A DNA stretch of 64,000 nt from Mucilaginibacter_A sp041088075 (GTDB lineage Bacteria; Bacteroidota; Bacteroidia; Sphingobacteriales; Sphingobacteriaceae), in the NCBI RefSeq assembly GCF_041088075.1, contig NZ_JBGCVY010000012.1, forward strand, positions 1 to 64,000, read 5' to 3'. A model generated the notes under the pieces. The model had not been told where the DNA came from. It saw nothing but the letters and a program-made list of their open reading frames with translations, and did not search any database. Positions 25,052 through 33,453 of the stretch are shown here, in pieces (the stretch's first letter is position 1; every line of letters starts with the position of its first letter). The position numbers were made by a program, and so were the translations under genes.

Positions 25052-26821
25052 TCACATCCTTTCAGGAACTTTTATTCCTAACAAAAGCATGGCGGCACTG
25101 ATTATTTTCGCCGAAACTCCAGATAAAGCTAACCGAAACTGTTTTACCGCCTCTTCCTCTGCTTTTAAAATACTTTCTTCATGGTAAAATTTATTGTACA
25201 GCTTGGCCAGTTCGTAAACGTAGTTGGCAACCACAGCGGGACTGTAAGTGTTAGCAGCTTCCGTTAAAACAGTCGGATATTGCTCCAACTGTACGATCAA
25301 ATCCTTTTCTACCGGCGATACTGTTTTTACCGGCATAAAAACAGTATCCGTTTTGAAACCGCCTTTAGTTAAAACCGATCGGATTCGCGCATAAGTATAT
25401 TGGATAAAAGGTCCGGTATTTCCCTGAAAATCCACGGATTCGTTCGGGTCGAACAACAAACGTTTTTTAGGTTCTACTTTTAACAGGAAATATTTGAGCG
25501 CGCCCATGCCAATCGCATGGTACAATTCCTGTTTTTCTGCTTCCGGGAAATCGGCTGCTTTTCCTAAAATATCTGTTTGTTCTTTGGCAGTGGCTTCCAT
25601 TTCTGCAATCAAATCATCGGCATCCACCACTGTTCCTTCGCGCGATTTCATTTTCCCGGAAGGCAAATCCACCATCCCGTACGATAAATGGTATAAACCT
25701 CCGGCCCAGCTTCGGCCTAACTTTTTCAGGATCAAATACAGTACTTTAAAATGGTAATCCTGCTCGTTGCCCACCACGTTGATGGCTTTGTCGGTTTGGT
25801 ATTCATCGTATTTTAACTGCGCGGTTCCCAAATCCTGCGTCATGTAAACCGAAGTCCCGTCGGCACGCAAAACCAATTTTTCGTCCAAACCATCGGCCGT
25901 TAAATCAATCCAAACCGAACCATCCGGCTTTTTAAAAAAAACACCTTTTTCCAAACCTTCTTCAACAATGTCTTTTCCAGATAAATACGTATTCGATTCG
26001 TAATAATACTGGTCAAAATCAACGCCCAATTTTTTGTACGTTTCCTCAAAACCAGCGTAAACCCAGCCGTTCATTTCCTTCCACAAAGCAATTACCTGCG
26101 GGTTGCCCTGCTCCCATTGTTGCAGCATTTCCTGCGCTTCGCGGATCAACGATGCATTCTTTTTGGCTTCGTCTTCCGTTTCGCCCTGGTTTTTTAATTC
26201 TTCAATCTGTTTTTTATATTCTTTATCGAAGATCACATAATACTTTCCTACCAAATGATCGCCTTTTAAACCCGAAGTTTCAGGCGTTTCCCCGTTCCCA
26301 AATTTTTCCCAGGCCAGCATTGATTTACAGATGTGGATGCCGCGATCGTTCACCAAATTGGCTTTGATCACTTCATAACCATTTGCTTTTAAAATTTCGG
26401 CAACCGAATATCCCAACAAATTATTACGCACATGGCCCAAATGCAACGGTTTATTGGTGTTTGGCGAAGAATATTCTACCATTACTTTTTTTCCGTTGGC
26501 AGGAAAAGTACCAAAGTTTGGCTGGTTAATTTGCTGATAAAAAATAGCCAGCCAATAGCTGTTTTTAAGGGACAAATTTAAGAAGCCTTTGATCACGTTG
26601 AACGACTCGATCGCTTCTACTTCGTTCACCAAAAATTCGCCGATGGCAGTTCCGGTTTGTTCGGGTGATTTTTTTGAAAATTTTGTCAGCGGAAAAACAA
26701 CCAGCGTTACATCGCCTTCAAACTCTTTTCGGGTTTGCTGCAAGCTTAAATTTTCGGCAGCAATATCAGTTGCAAACAAAGTTTTTACGGCACGAACGGC
26801 AGCTTCTAAAATAAAATCCAT
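25052..26821 (-). CDS. argS: Arginyl-tRNA synthetase
   Basis: 589 residues. Class I synthetase that charges tRNA-Arg. The N-terminal Add1-type domain is followed by VEYSSPNTNKPLHLGHVRNN (HIGH motif as HLGH) and the KMSKS-equivalent loop GKMKSREGTVV. The C-terminal anticodon-binding domain contains YTYARIRSVL and YNKFYHEESIL. The stretch DTVFMPVKTVSPV in the C-terminal domain is encoded by a near-perfect 32-bp motif B palindrome (25317-25348), which is unusual in a housekeeping gene. It is divergent from the arginine deiminase gene 116 bp away, so arginine use for translation and for catabolism share an intergenic region. Confidence 0.96.
   Translation of the reverse strand: MDFILEAAVRAVKTLFATDIAAENLSLQQTRKEFEGDVTLVVFPLTKFSKKSPEQTGTAIGEFLVNEVEAIESFNVIKGFLNLSLKNSYWLAIFYQQINQPNFGTFPANGKKVMVEYSSPNTNKPLHLGHVRNNLLGYSVAEILKANGYEVIKANLVNDRGIHICKSMLAWEKFGNGETPETSGLKGDHLVGKYYVIFDKEYKKQIEELKNQGETEDEAKKNASLIREAQEMLQQWEQGNPQVIALWKEMNGWVYAGFEETYKKLGVDFDQYYYESNTYLSGKDIVEEGLEKGVFFKKPDGSVWIDLTADGLDEKLVLRADGTSVYMTQDLGTAQLKYDEYQTDKAINVVGNEQDYHFKVLYLILKKLGRSWAGGLYHLSYGMVDLPSGKMKSREGTVVDADDLIAEMEATAKEQTDILGKAADFPEAEKQELYHAIGMGALKYFLLKVEPKKRLLFDPNESVDFQGNTGPFIQYTYARIRSVLTKGGFKTDTVFMPVKTVSPVEKDLIVQLEQYPTVLTEAANTYSPAVVANYVYELAKLYNKFYHEESILKAEEEAVKQFRLALSGVSAKIISAAMLLLGIKVPERM
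25317..25348. repeat. Motif B palindrome inside argS
   Basis: GATACTGTTTTTACC (25317-25331) and CATAAAAACAGTATC (25334-25348) are inverted copies spaced by two bases, forming a 32-bp hairpin within coding sequence. Read in the argS frame it gives DTVFMPVKTVS. The murE palindrome at 55624-55655 has the same length and yields the similar DTVFIRVKEAS. Confidence 0.75.
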
Positions 26822-26871
26822 AGCGCGAATTTACACAATTGAGAATTTTTGCGGAACACTAATTTTAGGTG

Positions 26872-26886
26872 GATAAAAACAGCATC
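26872..26886 (-). repeat. Motif B copy in the arginine deiminase leader
   Basis: GATAAAAACAGCATC preceded by AATTTTAGGTG, which is the full right half of the hairpin repeat. It lies 52 bp upstream of the chosen ATG at 26938. A longer reading from a GTG at 26869 would translate it, but that start is less likely. Confidence 0.6.
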
Positions 26887-26937
26887 GAAACCGTTTCTAA
26901 ATATTCTGGTAGATTTGCTTGTCCACTTAAAACTTAT

Positions 26938-28383
26938 ATGCTTCAAAAAGACACTTTTCAAATACAAGTCAGTTCTGAAATTGGCGATTTACACCGGATT
27001 TTAATTCACAGCCCGGACAAAGGATTAGGAAAAGTAATCCCTTCCAAAGCGCAGGACTGGCTTTTTGAAGACATCGTTCACCTCGAAACTATCCGCAAAA
27101 AAGAGTACGATTTGTATGTCAAGGTTTTGCTTTACTTTCTGGATCCGGCTTTAATTCAAGGTAAAATCCAGGAAATAGATGCTAAAAACAGCACGCGTAA
27201 TTTTTACAAACCCAACAAAACCGGTTTTTATGCTTCCGAAAAAGTAATCGAACTGGAAATTTTGCTGAAAGAAATTTTGGACGGACAAACCGTTAGGCAG
27301 CAATTGATCGCTGCCGTTTGTGCGACAGAAAACTGCAATTACCAGCAACAGCAAACTTTAATGGATTTGCCTTCGGCGGATTTGGCCACGCTTTTTATTT
27401 CGGGAACGTTGCCCGACGGAAAGATTTTTTTCGCGCCTTTGCCCAATTTGATTTTTACGCGCGATTTGGGCACAACCATTAACAACTATATTTTATTGAA
27501 CAAACCAGCCCGTAAAGCACGTTCGCGTGAGGCGTTGTTGTGCAAATACATCTTTTTTAACCATCCTTTTTTTGAAGCTTACCGGCAAAATATCATTGAA
27601 GTGCCGCAAACCGAAGAACATTTTTTAATCCCCGAAGGAGAAATTGACCAGCAAAATACGCTGGAAGGCGGCGACGTGATGATGGTGAGCAAAAACCATT
27701 TATTGATTGGTTGCGGCGAACGGACAACGCCTTTGGCCGCAAGCAACGTGATTAAATTGTTGTTTGAGAAAAACGTGGTTCAAAAAGTAACGGTGATTAA
27801 AATTCCGCACAAACGCGATTTTATGCACCTGGATACTGTTTTTACCCAGATAAAAAAAGGGTTATGGGTTTTGCTTTCTTCGCTTTTTAATCCCGAACAA
27901 AATAATCCGCAGCAACTGCCTTTAACGCATTTGATGGACATTAAAAAACCAGACCGGCCGGAAATTATCCAGTTTGAAAATGGAAGGATCGAAACGCCAA
28001 AACGATATGAACGTTTGGAAGATTTACTTTCTGAAATTAGCGAAAAAGAATTGGGCTTTAAGGAAAAAACCCAGTTTATTTATTCGGGCAACAACATTTT
28101 CCCGCACGATTCGCGCGAGCAATGGACCGACGGCTGCAATTTATTGGCGCTAAAAGAAGGCGTGGTTTTGGCTTACGACCGAAACGATAAAACCTTGCAA
28201 GCGTTTAAACAACAAGGTTTTATCGTAATCAAAGCAGCAGATTTGCTTAAAAAACTGGAACGCGGAGAACTACAGACCGAAAACATCAGCAACACCATCA
28301 TCACTTTTCCTTCTGCCGAACTTTCGCGTGCGCGCGGCGGTTTTCATTGTATGAGTATGCCGTTATTCCGTGCCGAGCTGTAA
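26938..28383 (+). CDS. arcA: Arginine deiminase family protein
   Basis: 481 residues from the ATG at 26938. The amidinotransferase fold shows the deiminase catalytic set: TLEGGDVM (Glu243-Gly-Gly-Asp), FMHLDTVFT (His297) and ARGGFHCMSMP (nucleophile Cys471, eleven residues from the end as in arginine deiminases). Expected reaction: L-arginine to citrulline and ammonia in the cytoplasm. An upstream GTG at 26869 keeps the frame open but starts inside a repeat, so the ATG was preferred. It is followed by a citrulline hydrolase homologue and an arginine decarboxylase. Motif B (27832-27846) covers the conserved DTVF. A different guanidino substrate is possible. Confidence 0.82.
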   Translation: MLQKDTFQIQVSSEIGDLHRILIHSPDKGLGKVIPSKAQDWLFEDIVHLETIRKKEYDLYVKVLLYFLDPALIQGKIQEIDAKNSTRNFYKPNKTGFYASEKVIELEILLKEILDGQTVRQQLIAAVCATENCNYQQQQTLMDLPSADLATLFISGTLPDGKIFFAPLPNLIFTRDLGTTINNYILLNKPARKARSREALLCKYIFFNHPFFEAYRQNIIEVPQTEEHFLIPEGEIDQQNTLEGGDVMMVSKNHLLIGCGERTTPLAASNVIKLLFEKNVVQKVTVIKIPHKRDFMHLDTVFTQIKKGLWVLLSSLFNPEQNNPQQLPLTHLMDIKKPDRPEIIQFENGRIETPKRYERLEDLLSEISEKELGFKEKTQFIYSGNNIFPHDSREQWTDGCNLLALKEGVVLAYDRNDKTLQAFKQQGFIVIKAADLLKKLERGELQTENISNTIITFPSAELSRARGGFHCMSMPLFRAEL

Positions 28384-28674
28384 ATTGCCTGTTATTGGTT
28401 CTGCAAAATTTGCAAACGGTTTTTTGATGGTTTCCTTCACCGTTTTTTTGATGGTTTCGCGGTAATATTCGTCAATGCTCCAATCATAAATGGCGCAGGG
28501 TTCTACCTGGTACTTTTTAATTAGTTCGCACAGTTTTGAAACCGCTTCTTCTTCGTGGTGTTCTGTAATGCTAACGGCTTTCCACCATTGCACAACAAAA
28601 AAACGGCGGCATTGTAAAAGGATGATCTGGTACAAACCACGGTATTTTCCCGGTTGGATAATAATTTTGGTCAT
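28363..28674 (-). CDS. Small hypothetical protein, 103 aa, overlapping the deiminase 3' end
   Basis: Function not recognised. The sequence has coding character rather than the pattern of an antisense shadow: PGKYRGLYQIILLQCRRFFVVQWWKAVS, then an acidic-helical region EEEAVSKLCELIKKY and a basic C-terminus. No signal peptide was seen. Its last 21 bases overlap the deiminase gene tail-to-tail. It lies divergently from the CtlX-type gene at 28810. It may be a small cytoplasmic accessory protein; no role is claimed. Confidence 0.5.
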   Translation of the reverse strand: MTKIIIQPGKYRGLYQIILLQCRRFFVVQWWKAVSITEHHEEEAVSKLCELIKKYQVEPCAIYDWSIDEYYRETIKKTVKETIKKPFANFAEPITGNLQLGTE

Positions 28675-28809
28675 TTTCGTTCTGCTTTTTGCCAGGTTTT
28701 AATCCGGCAATATCTTTTTCACATTTTCAAGGCACGTAAACAGCATAGTAGTCTGTTTGCACAAGTTAAACACTAAAAAGAAAACTTTATTACCATCAAC
28801 GAAAAAATA

Positions 28810-29727
28810 ATGACAGCACACATCCTCATGGTTCGGCCAATAAACTTTGCTTTTAACGAGCAAACGGCGGCAAGCAATGCTTTCCAAAAGCTAAGCGAAC
28901 AAACCGAAGTTCAGCAAAAAGCCTTGCAGGAGTTTGATGTTTTTGTGGAAGTTTTGCGCGAAAACGGCGTGGATGTTACCGTTTTAAATGATACGCCCGA
29001 ACCGCACACGCCGGATTCCATCTTCCCGAATAACTGGGTTTCTTTTCACGAAGATGGCTCTGTTTTTTTATACCCGATGCAGGCCGAAAACCGAAGGCTG
29101 GAACGCAAGGTTTTTTATGCGATAAAAGAAGCATTTGAAACAAAACAGGTTTACGATTTGAGTTATTTTGAAGATCAGGACAAGTTTCTGGAAGGAACCG
29201 GCAGCATGGTTTTAGACCGCGAAAACAAACTCGCTTACGCCTGCATTTCGCCGAGAACAGCTATTGAAGTAATTGATGAGTTCTGCAAAATTTCCGGCTA
29301 CCAATCCGTTTTGTTTCATGCCAAAGATGAAGCCGGAAAAGCCATTTATCATACCAATGTTCTGATGTGCATCGGTGATCGGTTTGCGGTTATTTGTTTG
29401 GATTCTATTGCAGACGACACCGAAAAAGAGGCGGTAAAAGAAGCATTGCAGCAATCGGGAAAAGAAGTGGTCGAGATTTCTTTTGCGCAGATGAACGCTT
29501 TTGCGGGCAACATGCTTCAGCTTCAATCCAAAGCCGGAGAAAGTTTATTGGTGATGTCCCGAACGGCTTTTTCGTCCTTAACAAAAGTACAGATCGAAAC
29601 TTTGGAACGCTATTGCAAACTCATTCATTCGCCTTTAAACACCATCGAAAGCAACGGCGGCGGCAGTGCGCGCTGCATGATGGCCGAGGTTTTTTTGCCG
29701 GTAAAAACAGCATCGCAACAAGGCTAA
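28810..29727 (+). CDS. ctlX: CtlX-type citrulline hydrolase (arginine deiminase-related)
   Basis: 305 residues. The N-terminal ILMVRPINFAFNEQTAASN is the hallmark of the CtlX branch of the guanidino-modifying superfamily. Catalytic residues visible: FLEGTGSMV (Glu/Asp site), IYHTNVLMCIGD (His181) and GGGSARCMMAEVFLP (nucleophile Cys289). Family members hydrolyse citrulline to ornithine, CO2 and ammonia. With the upstream deiminase this would convert arginine to ornithine in two hydrolyses without making ATP. Three motif copies lie inside: A at 29121-29135 (IKEAF) and 29433-29447 (VKEAL), and B at 29700-29714 (VKTAS, next to the C-terminus). Confidence 0.82.
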   Translation: MTAHILMVRPINFAFNEQTAASNAFQKLSEQTEVQQKALQEFDVFVEVLRENGVDVTVLNDTPEPHTPDSIFPNNWVSFHEDGSVFLYPMQAENRRLERKVFYAIKEAFETKQVYDLSYFEDQDKFLEGTGSMVLDRENKLAYACISPRTAIEVIDEFCKISGYQSVLFHAKDEAGKAIYHTNVLMCIGDRFAVICLDSIADDTEKEAVKEALQQSGKEVVEISFAQMNAFAGNMLQLQSKAGESLLVMSRTAFSSLTKVQIETLERYCKLIHSPLNTIESNGGGSARCMMAEVFLPVKTASQQG

Positions 29728-29802
29728 AAATCAATCAGAAATATTACGGCCGGATGGTTAAAATTTCCGTATAAAACTTCACATTTGCCAAAATTTTAAT
29801 AG

Positions 29803-31197
29803 ATGCAGAGTTACGAAGAATTCCTCGACCTGAGCGTGGGTTTCCCGCAGGAAGGTTTTGAAATTATTGATGATGAATTGTATTTCCACGATTTAAACCT
29901 GATGGAAATGATCGAAACGTACGGCACGCCGCTGCGTTTTACGTACCTGCCGATAATCAGTAAAAAAATACAGCAGGCTAAGTTGTTGTTCCAGTCGGCC
30001 ATTGTAAAAAACAATTACCGCGGTTCGTATAAATATTGTTATTGCACCAAAAGCTCGCACTTCCGCCACATTGTGGAAGAGGCTTTAAAAAACGACATCC
30101 ACTTGGAAACTTCCTCGGCTTTTGATATGCCGATGATTGATGCGTTGGAGAAAAAAGGCTCGTTGAGCAAAGACATGACCGTGATCTGCAACGGCTTTAA
30201 AACCTACCAGTACAAACAGTATATTATTGATATGCTGCACGATGGCTTTAAAAACATCATCCCGGTTTTGGATAATAAGGAAGAGTTTAACCTGTACGAT
30301 GATGAAGTTGAACTGGATACGCCTTGCAACCTCGGCATCCGTATTGCTTCGGAAGAGCAGCCGGACTCGCAGTTTTACACCTCGCGTTTGGGCGTGCGGA
30401 TGGAAGACGTGATTGATTTTTACAACAGCAAAATTGTAGGCAACCCTTATTTTAAAGTGAAGTTGCTGCACTTTTTTATCAATTCCGGGATTTCGGATAC
30501 GCCTTATTATTGGAACGAGCTGGAGCGCTACGTTACGTTGTATTGCAAGTTTAAAAAGATCAACCCGGATTTGGACACGTTGGATATCGGCGGCGGCATG
30601 CCGTTTAAAGATTCGCTGGTTTTTGATTTCGATTACGAATACATGGTGAACGAAATTGTAAGCCGGATCAAAGAAATTTGTGCCGAAAACGATACGATTG
30701 AACCGGATATCATCACCGAGTTTGGCAAATACACGGTTGCCGAAGCTTCGGGGATTTTGTACAAAGTGTTGGGCCGCAAACAGCAAAACGACCGCGAAAA
30801 ATGGCTGATGCTGGATGGTTCTTTCATCACCAATTTACCTGATGTTTGGGCTTTGAACCAGAAATATGTTTTGCTGCCGATCAACAATTGGGATGCCGAA
30901 TACGAGCGTGTAAACCTGGGCGGCATCACGTGCGACGGCCAGGATTATTACAATCAGGAAGCGCACATGAACAGTGTTTACATGCCCAAAACGCGTAAAG
31001 TGCAGTATTTGGGTTTCTTCAACACCGGTGCTTATCAGGAAGTTTTAAGCGGATACGGCGGCATCCACCATTGTTTGCTGCCTTCGCCAAAGCATGTCAT
31101 CATCCGCAGAAACCGTGACGAAACCTTTAATTTTGATGTTTTTGGCGAAGAGCAAAATAGCAAGCAGGTGTTAAAGATTTTGGGCTACACCACTTAG
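29803..31197 (+). CDS. speA: Arginine decarboxylase, fold-III PLP type
   Basis: 464 residues, matching the short Bacteroidota arginine decarboxylases rather than the roughly 650-residue SpeA of E. coli. The PLP-binding lysine is probably Lys83 in YCYCTKSSHF. Downstream blocks include FFINSGISD, LDIGGGMPFKD (phosphate-binding glycines), ITEFGKYTVAEASG and GGITCDGQDYYN near the C-terminus. Expected reaction: arginine to agmatine and CO2, feeding polyamine synthesis. It lies 75 bp after the CtlX-type gene on the same strand, and so offers a competing fate for the same substrate. Confidence 0.85.
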   Translation: MQSYEEFLDLSVGFPQEGFEIIDDELYFHDLNLMEMIETYGTPLRFTYLPIISKKIQQAKLLFQSAIVKNNYRGSYKYCYCTKSSHFRHIVEEALKNDIHLETSSAFDMPMIDALEKKGSLSKDMTVICNGFKTYQYKQYIIDMLHDGFKNIIPVLDNKEEFNLYDDEVELDTPCNLGIRIASEEQPDSQFYTSRLGVRMEDVIDFYNSKIVGNPYFKVKLLHFFINSGISDTPYYWNELERYVTLYCKFKKINPDLDTLDIGGGMPFKDSLVFDFDYEYMVNEIVSRIKEICAENDTIEPDIITEFGKYTVAEASGILYKVLGRKQQNDREKWLMLDGSFITNLPDVWALNQKYVLLPINNWDAEYERVNLGGITCDGQDYYNQEAHMNSVYMPKTRKVQYLGFFNTGAYQEVLSGYGGIHHCLLPSPKHVIIRRNRDETFNFDVFGEEQNSKQVLKILGYTT

Positions 31198-31200
31198 GTA

Positions 31201-31394
31201 GCTGTTTAAAAAAATCTTGAATACGTTTTTAATTGCCGTTGGCTTTAGCCAACGGTTTTTGCAAATCAGAATACTGGCTTTAGCCAAACCATTTATTCTT
31301 AATTTTGGCTAAAGCCCTCCAAATGCCTGTTGTTCCGTTGGCTAAAGCCAACGGCAATGAAATTGTATAGTATCTTGGAAATCAGCTTAAACAG
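31201..31394. repeat. GGCTAAAGCC palindrome cluster with outer CTGTTTAA repeat
   Basis: GCTGTTTAAA at 31201 and TTAAACAG ending at 31394 form an outer inverted repeat. Inside are four palindromic blocks: CCGTTGGCTTTAGCCAACGG (from 31236), CTGGCTTTAGCCA (near 31274), TTTTGGCTAAAGCC (near 31303) and CCGTTGGCTAAAGCCAACGG (from 31335) followed by CAATGAA. The outermost blocks also pair with each other. It lies between the decarboxylase and the oxygenase gene and contains no motif A. Confidence 0.65.
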
Positions 31395-31476
31395 TTTTTA
31401 AGTAGTTCGTTTAACTTCTCTTTTTCTCTAAATCAAACTATTCCTACTGGTTTTCATTCTATAATAAACCTCTAAA

Positions 31477-32574
31477 ATGAAGTCAGCCGCTATGTTTAGT
31501 AATGAATTCCTTTCTTCGATGCGCCATTGTGGGGATTTTCCTGCGGATAACCTAATTTCAGAAGTTTTTGCAGATGAAACCCAAAAAGCAAATTTCCGCT
31601 CGTTTTTGGATTCCCTCACCTACAACCATCAGCTTAACAGGCTTGATGATTTTTATGCGGTAAAAGAAGCATTCCTCAACGCAAAAAAATTACCGGATTG
31701 GGCCGACCAAAAGTTGATGCAGCAAGGCACCGCTTTTTTTGCAGTTCACGCTACGGCCATCATGAATTTGCTGGGCTTGCTTTCGCTTCCTTATTGTTAC
31801 GCTGCGGCGGATGGCGCAAAAGTTTTGGATTTGTCCGAACGCATCCGAAATAAACCCGAACACCGTTTGGGCGAAACCGCCGATTTTATTTGGGACGTGA
31901 TGGCACCAAACGCTTTTGAACCCGAAGGAAAAGGTTTTGTCAGCATTTTAAAAGTGCGTTTGCTGCACGCGGCCATTCGTTTTTACACACAAAAAAGCGG
32001 CAAATGGAACCAGGATTGGGGCTTGCCGGTGAACCAGGAAGACATGGCCGGAACCAACCTTTCGTTCTCGCTTATCGTGGTTCGTGGCCTGCGCAAATTT
32101 GGGTTGACGGTTGAATATCCCCAACAACAAGCTTTTATGCACTTGTGGAACGTGATCGGTTTTTTGCTGGGCGTGGACGAACGTTTGCTGCCCGAAACCG
32201 GAAAAGAAGCGCTGCTGCTGGAAGAATCCATCCGCATCCGAAACTTTAAAACTTCGGAACACGGCCAATCGCTTACCCGCTCTTTAATCAAATATTTTTC
32301 TACTGTTGATGCAACTTTCCCGCAAAAAGAAACCATGCAACTGATGCGTTATCTGATAGGCGATGATGTGGCCGATCTGTTGGCGCTTCCGCCGCAGCAG
32401 GCACCAAATTCCACTATTTATTTTTTAAAGTTGATCAACAATTTCCAACTTTTCGGAAAAGGGAACCCGCGTTTGGCTTATCAAAAACAACATTCCGCTT
32501 TCAAAAAAATGCGTTCTGCACCTGCAACCAAAAAATCGCCACGCTTTAATTTGCCGCTTAGCTTAACTTCCTGA
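31477..32574 (+). CDS. MpaB/DUF2236-family oxygenase (latex-clearing-protein-like)
   Basis: 365 residues, all alpha by appearance, without a clear signal peptide. The family pattern is visible in LMQQGTAFFAVHATAIMNLLGLLSLPYCYAA, then ETADFIWDVMAP and ILKVRLLHAAIR (the likely haem-region His), then GLPVNQEDMAGTNLSFSLIVVRGL and FMHLWNVIGFLLGVDE. Members of this family include haem-b polyisoprene oxygenases and uncharacterised ER-bound oxygenases, so the substrate is not predictable. Motif A at 31659-31673 encodes VKEAF. It stands between a repeat cluster and the TauE/SafE gene; no functional link to the neighbours is evident. Confidence 0.75.
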   Translation: MKSAAMFSNEFLSSMRHCGDFPADNLISEVFADETQKANFRSFLDSLTYNHQLNRLDDFYAVKEAFLNAKKLPDWADQKLMQQGTAFFAVHATAIMNLLGLLSLPYCYAAADGAKVLDLSERIRNKPEHRLGETADFIWDVMAPNAFEPEGKGFVSILKVRLLHAAIRFYTQKSGKWNQDWGLPVNQEDMAGTNLSFSLIVVRGLRKFGLTVEYPQQQAFMHLWNVIGFLLGVDERLLPETGKEALLLEESIRIRNFKTSEHGQSLTRSLIKYFSTVDATFPQKETMQLMRYLIGDDVADLLALPPQQAPNSTIYFLKLINNFQLFGKGNPRLAYQKQHSAFKKMRSAPATKKSPRFNLPLSLTS

Positions 32575-32583
32575 AAAAACAGT

Positions 32584-32639
32584 GCTAAAAGAAGTATTAT
32601 TGCAAAAGCACATCAACAAATGACGATACTTCTTTTAAC
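32584..32639. repeat. Motif A inverted pair across the TauE/SafE start codon
   Basis: GCTAAAAGAAGTATT (32584-32598) and GATACTTCTTTTAAC (32625-32639) are complementary over about 12 bp with a loop of about 28 bases. The ATG at 32620 lies in the loop, and codons 2-7 lie in the right arm. In mRNA this hairpin would sequester the initiation region. Confidence 0.7.
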
Positions 32640-33453
32640 CCTATATATTTTAATTGGTGCTTATTTTGCCGGTTTAATCGGTTCGTTAACCGGTTTGGGC
32701 GGAGGCGTCGTCATCATCCCGCTGCTTACTTTGGTGCTTGGCATTGATATCCATTATGCCATCGGTGCTTCCTTAGTTTCGGTGATTGCCACTTCTTCCG
32801 GCTCGGCGGCAGCGTATGTAAAAGAAGGGATCACGAACATGCGGCTGGGCATGTTTTTGGAAATTGCAACAACCACCGGTGCGGTTTTAGGCGCGTATTT
32901 GGCCAGCTATATCCCCGCAACCTTTATTGCTATTCTTTTTGGCCTGATCTTGCTTTTCTCGGCCATCATGTCTTTTGTCAAGAAAAACACACTGGCCGAT
33001 CCGGTTTCCAGCAAACCTGCAACCTGGTTGAAGTTGGGCAGTTCGTTCCCCGATGAAGGCAAGCAAATCCAATACGGCGTGCGCAATATTTTTGGAGGAT
33101 TTGGTTTGATGAGCTTTGCCGGGATGATTTCGGGCTTGCTGGGCATTGGTTCGGGCTCTTTAAAAGTGGTTGCGATGGACAACATTATGCGCATCCCTTT
33201 TAAAGTTTCTACCACCACCAGTAATTTCATGATCGGCGTAACCGCAGCCGCAAGTGCCGTGGTTTATTTGCAGCGCGGTTATATTGATCCCGGCCTTTCC
33301 ATGCCGGTAGTGTTGGGCGTGGTTTTGGGCGCAGTTACGGGTTCAAAAATCCTGGTGAAGGCAAACACCAAATCGCTGAAAATTATTTTTGCCATTGTCA
33401 TTTCGGTTATCGGCATCCAAATGATCTACAAAGGTTTAAGCGGAAAAATATGA
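32620..33453 (+). CDS. TauE/SafE-family sulfite/organosulfonate exporter
   Basis: 277 residues, about eight transmembrane helices. The duplicated family signature is visible in GLIGSLTGLGGGVVIIPLL near the N-terminus and GMISGLLGIGSGSLKVVAMD near residue 175. The family moves sulfur-containing or other small anions across the inner membrane; the substrate here is unknown. It overlaps the DUF1634 gene by 4 bp (ATGA), a common arrangement. The start codon sits in the loop of a motif A hairpin, and the first residues (TILLLT) are encoded by the repeat. Confidence 0.85.
   Translation: MTILLLTLYILIGAYFAGLIGSLTGLGGGVVIIPLLTLVLGIDIHYAIGASLVSVIATSSGSAAAYVKEGITNMRLGMFLEIATTTGAVLGAYLASYIPATFIAILFGLILLFSAIMSFVKKNTLADPVSSKPATWLKLGSSFPDEGKQIQYGVRNIFGGFGLMSFAGMISGLLGIGSGSLKVVAMDNIMRIPFKVSTTTSNFMIGVTAAASAVVYLQRGYIDPGLSMPVVLGVVLGAVTGSKILVKANTKSLKIIFAIVISVIGIQMIYKGLSGKI

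Noticed and set aside
30085..30786. 233-codon minus-strand ORF opposite the arginine decarboxylase
   Set aside because: Shadow reading; composition rich in His, Arg and Phe as expected from an antisense frame of this gene.
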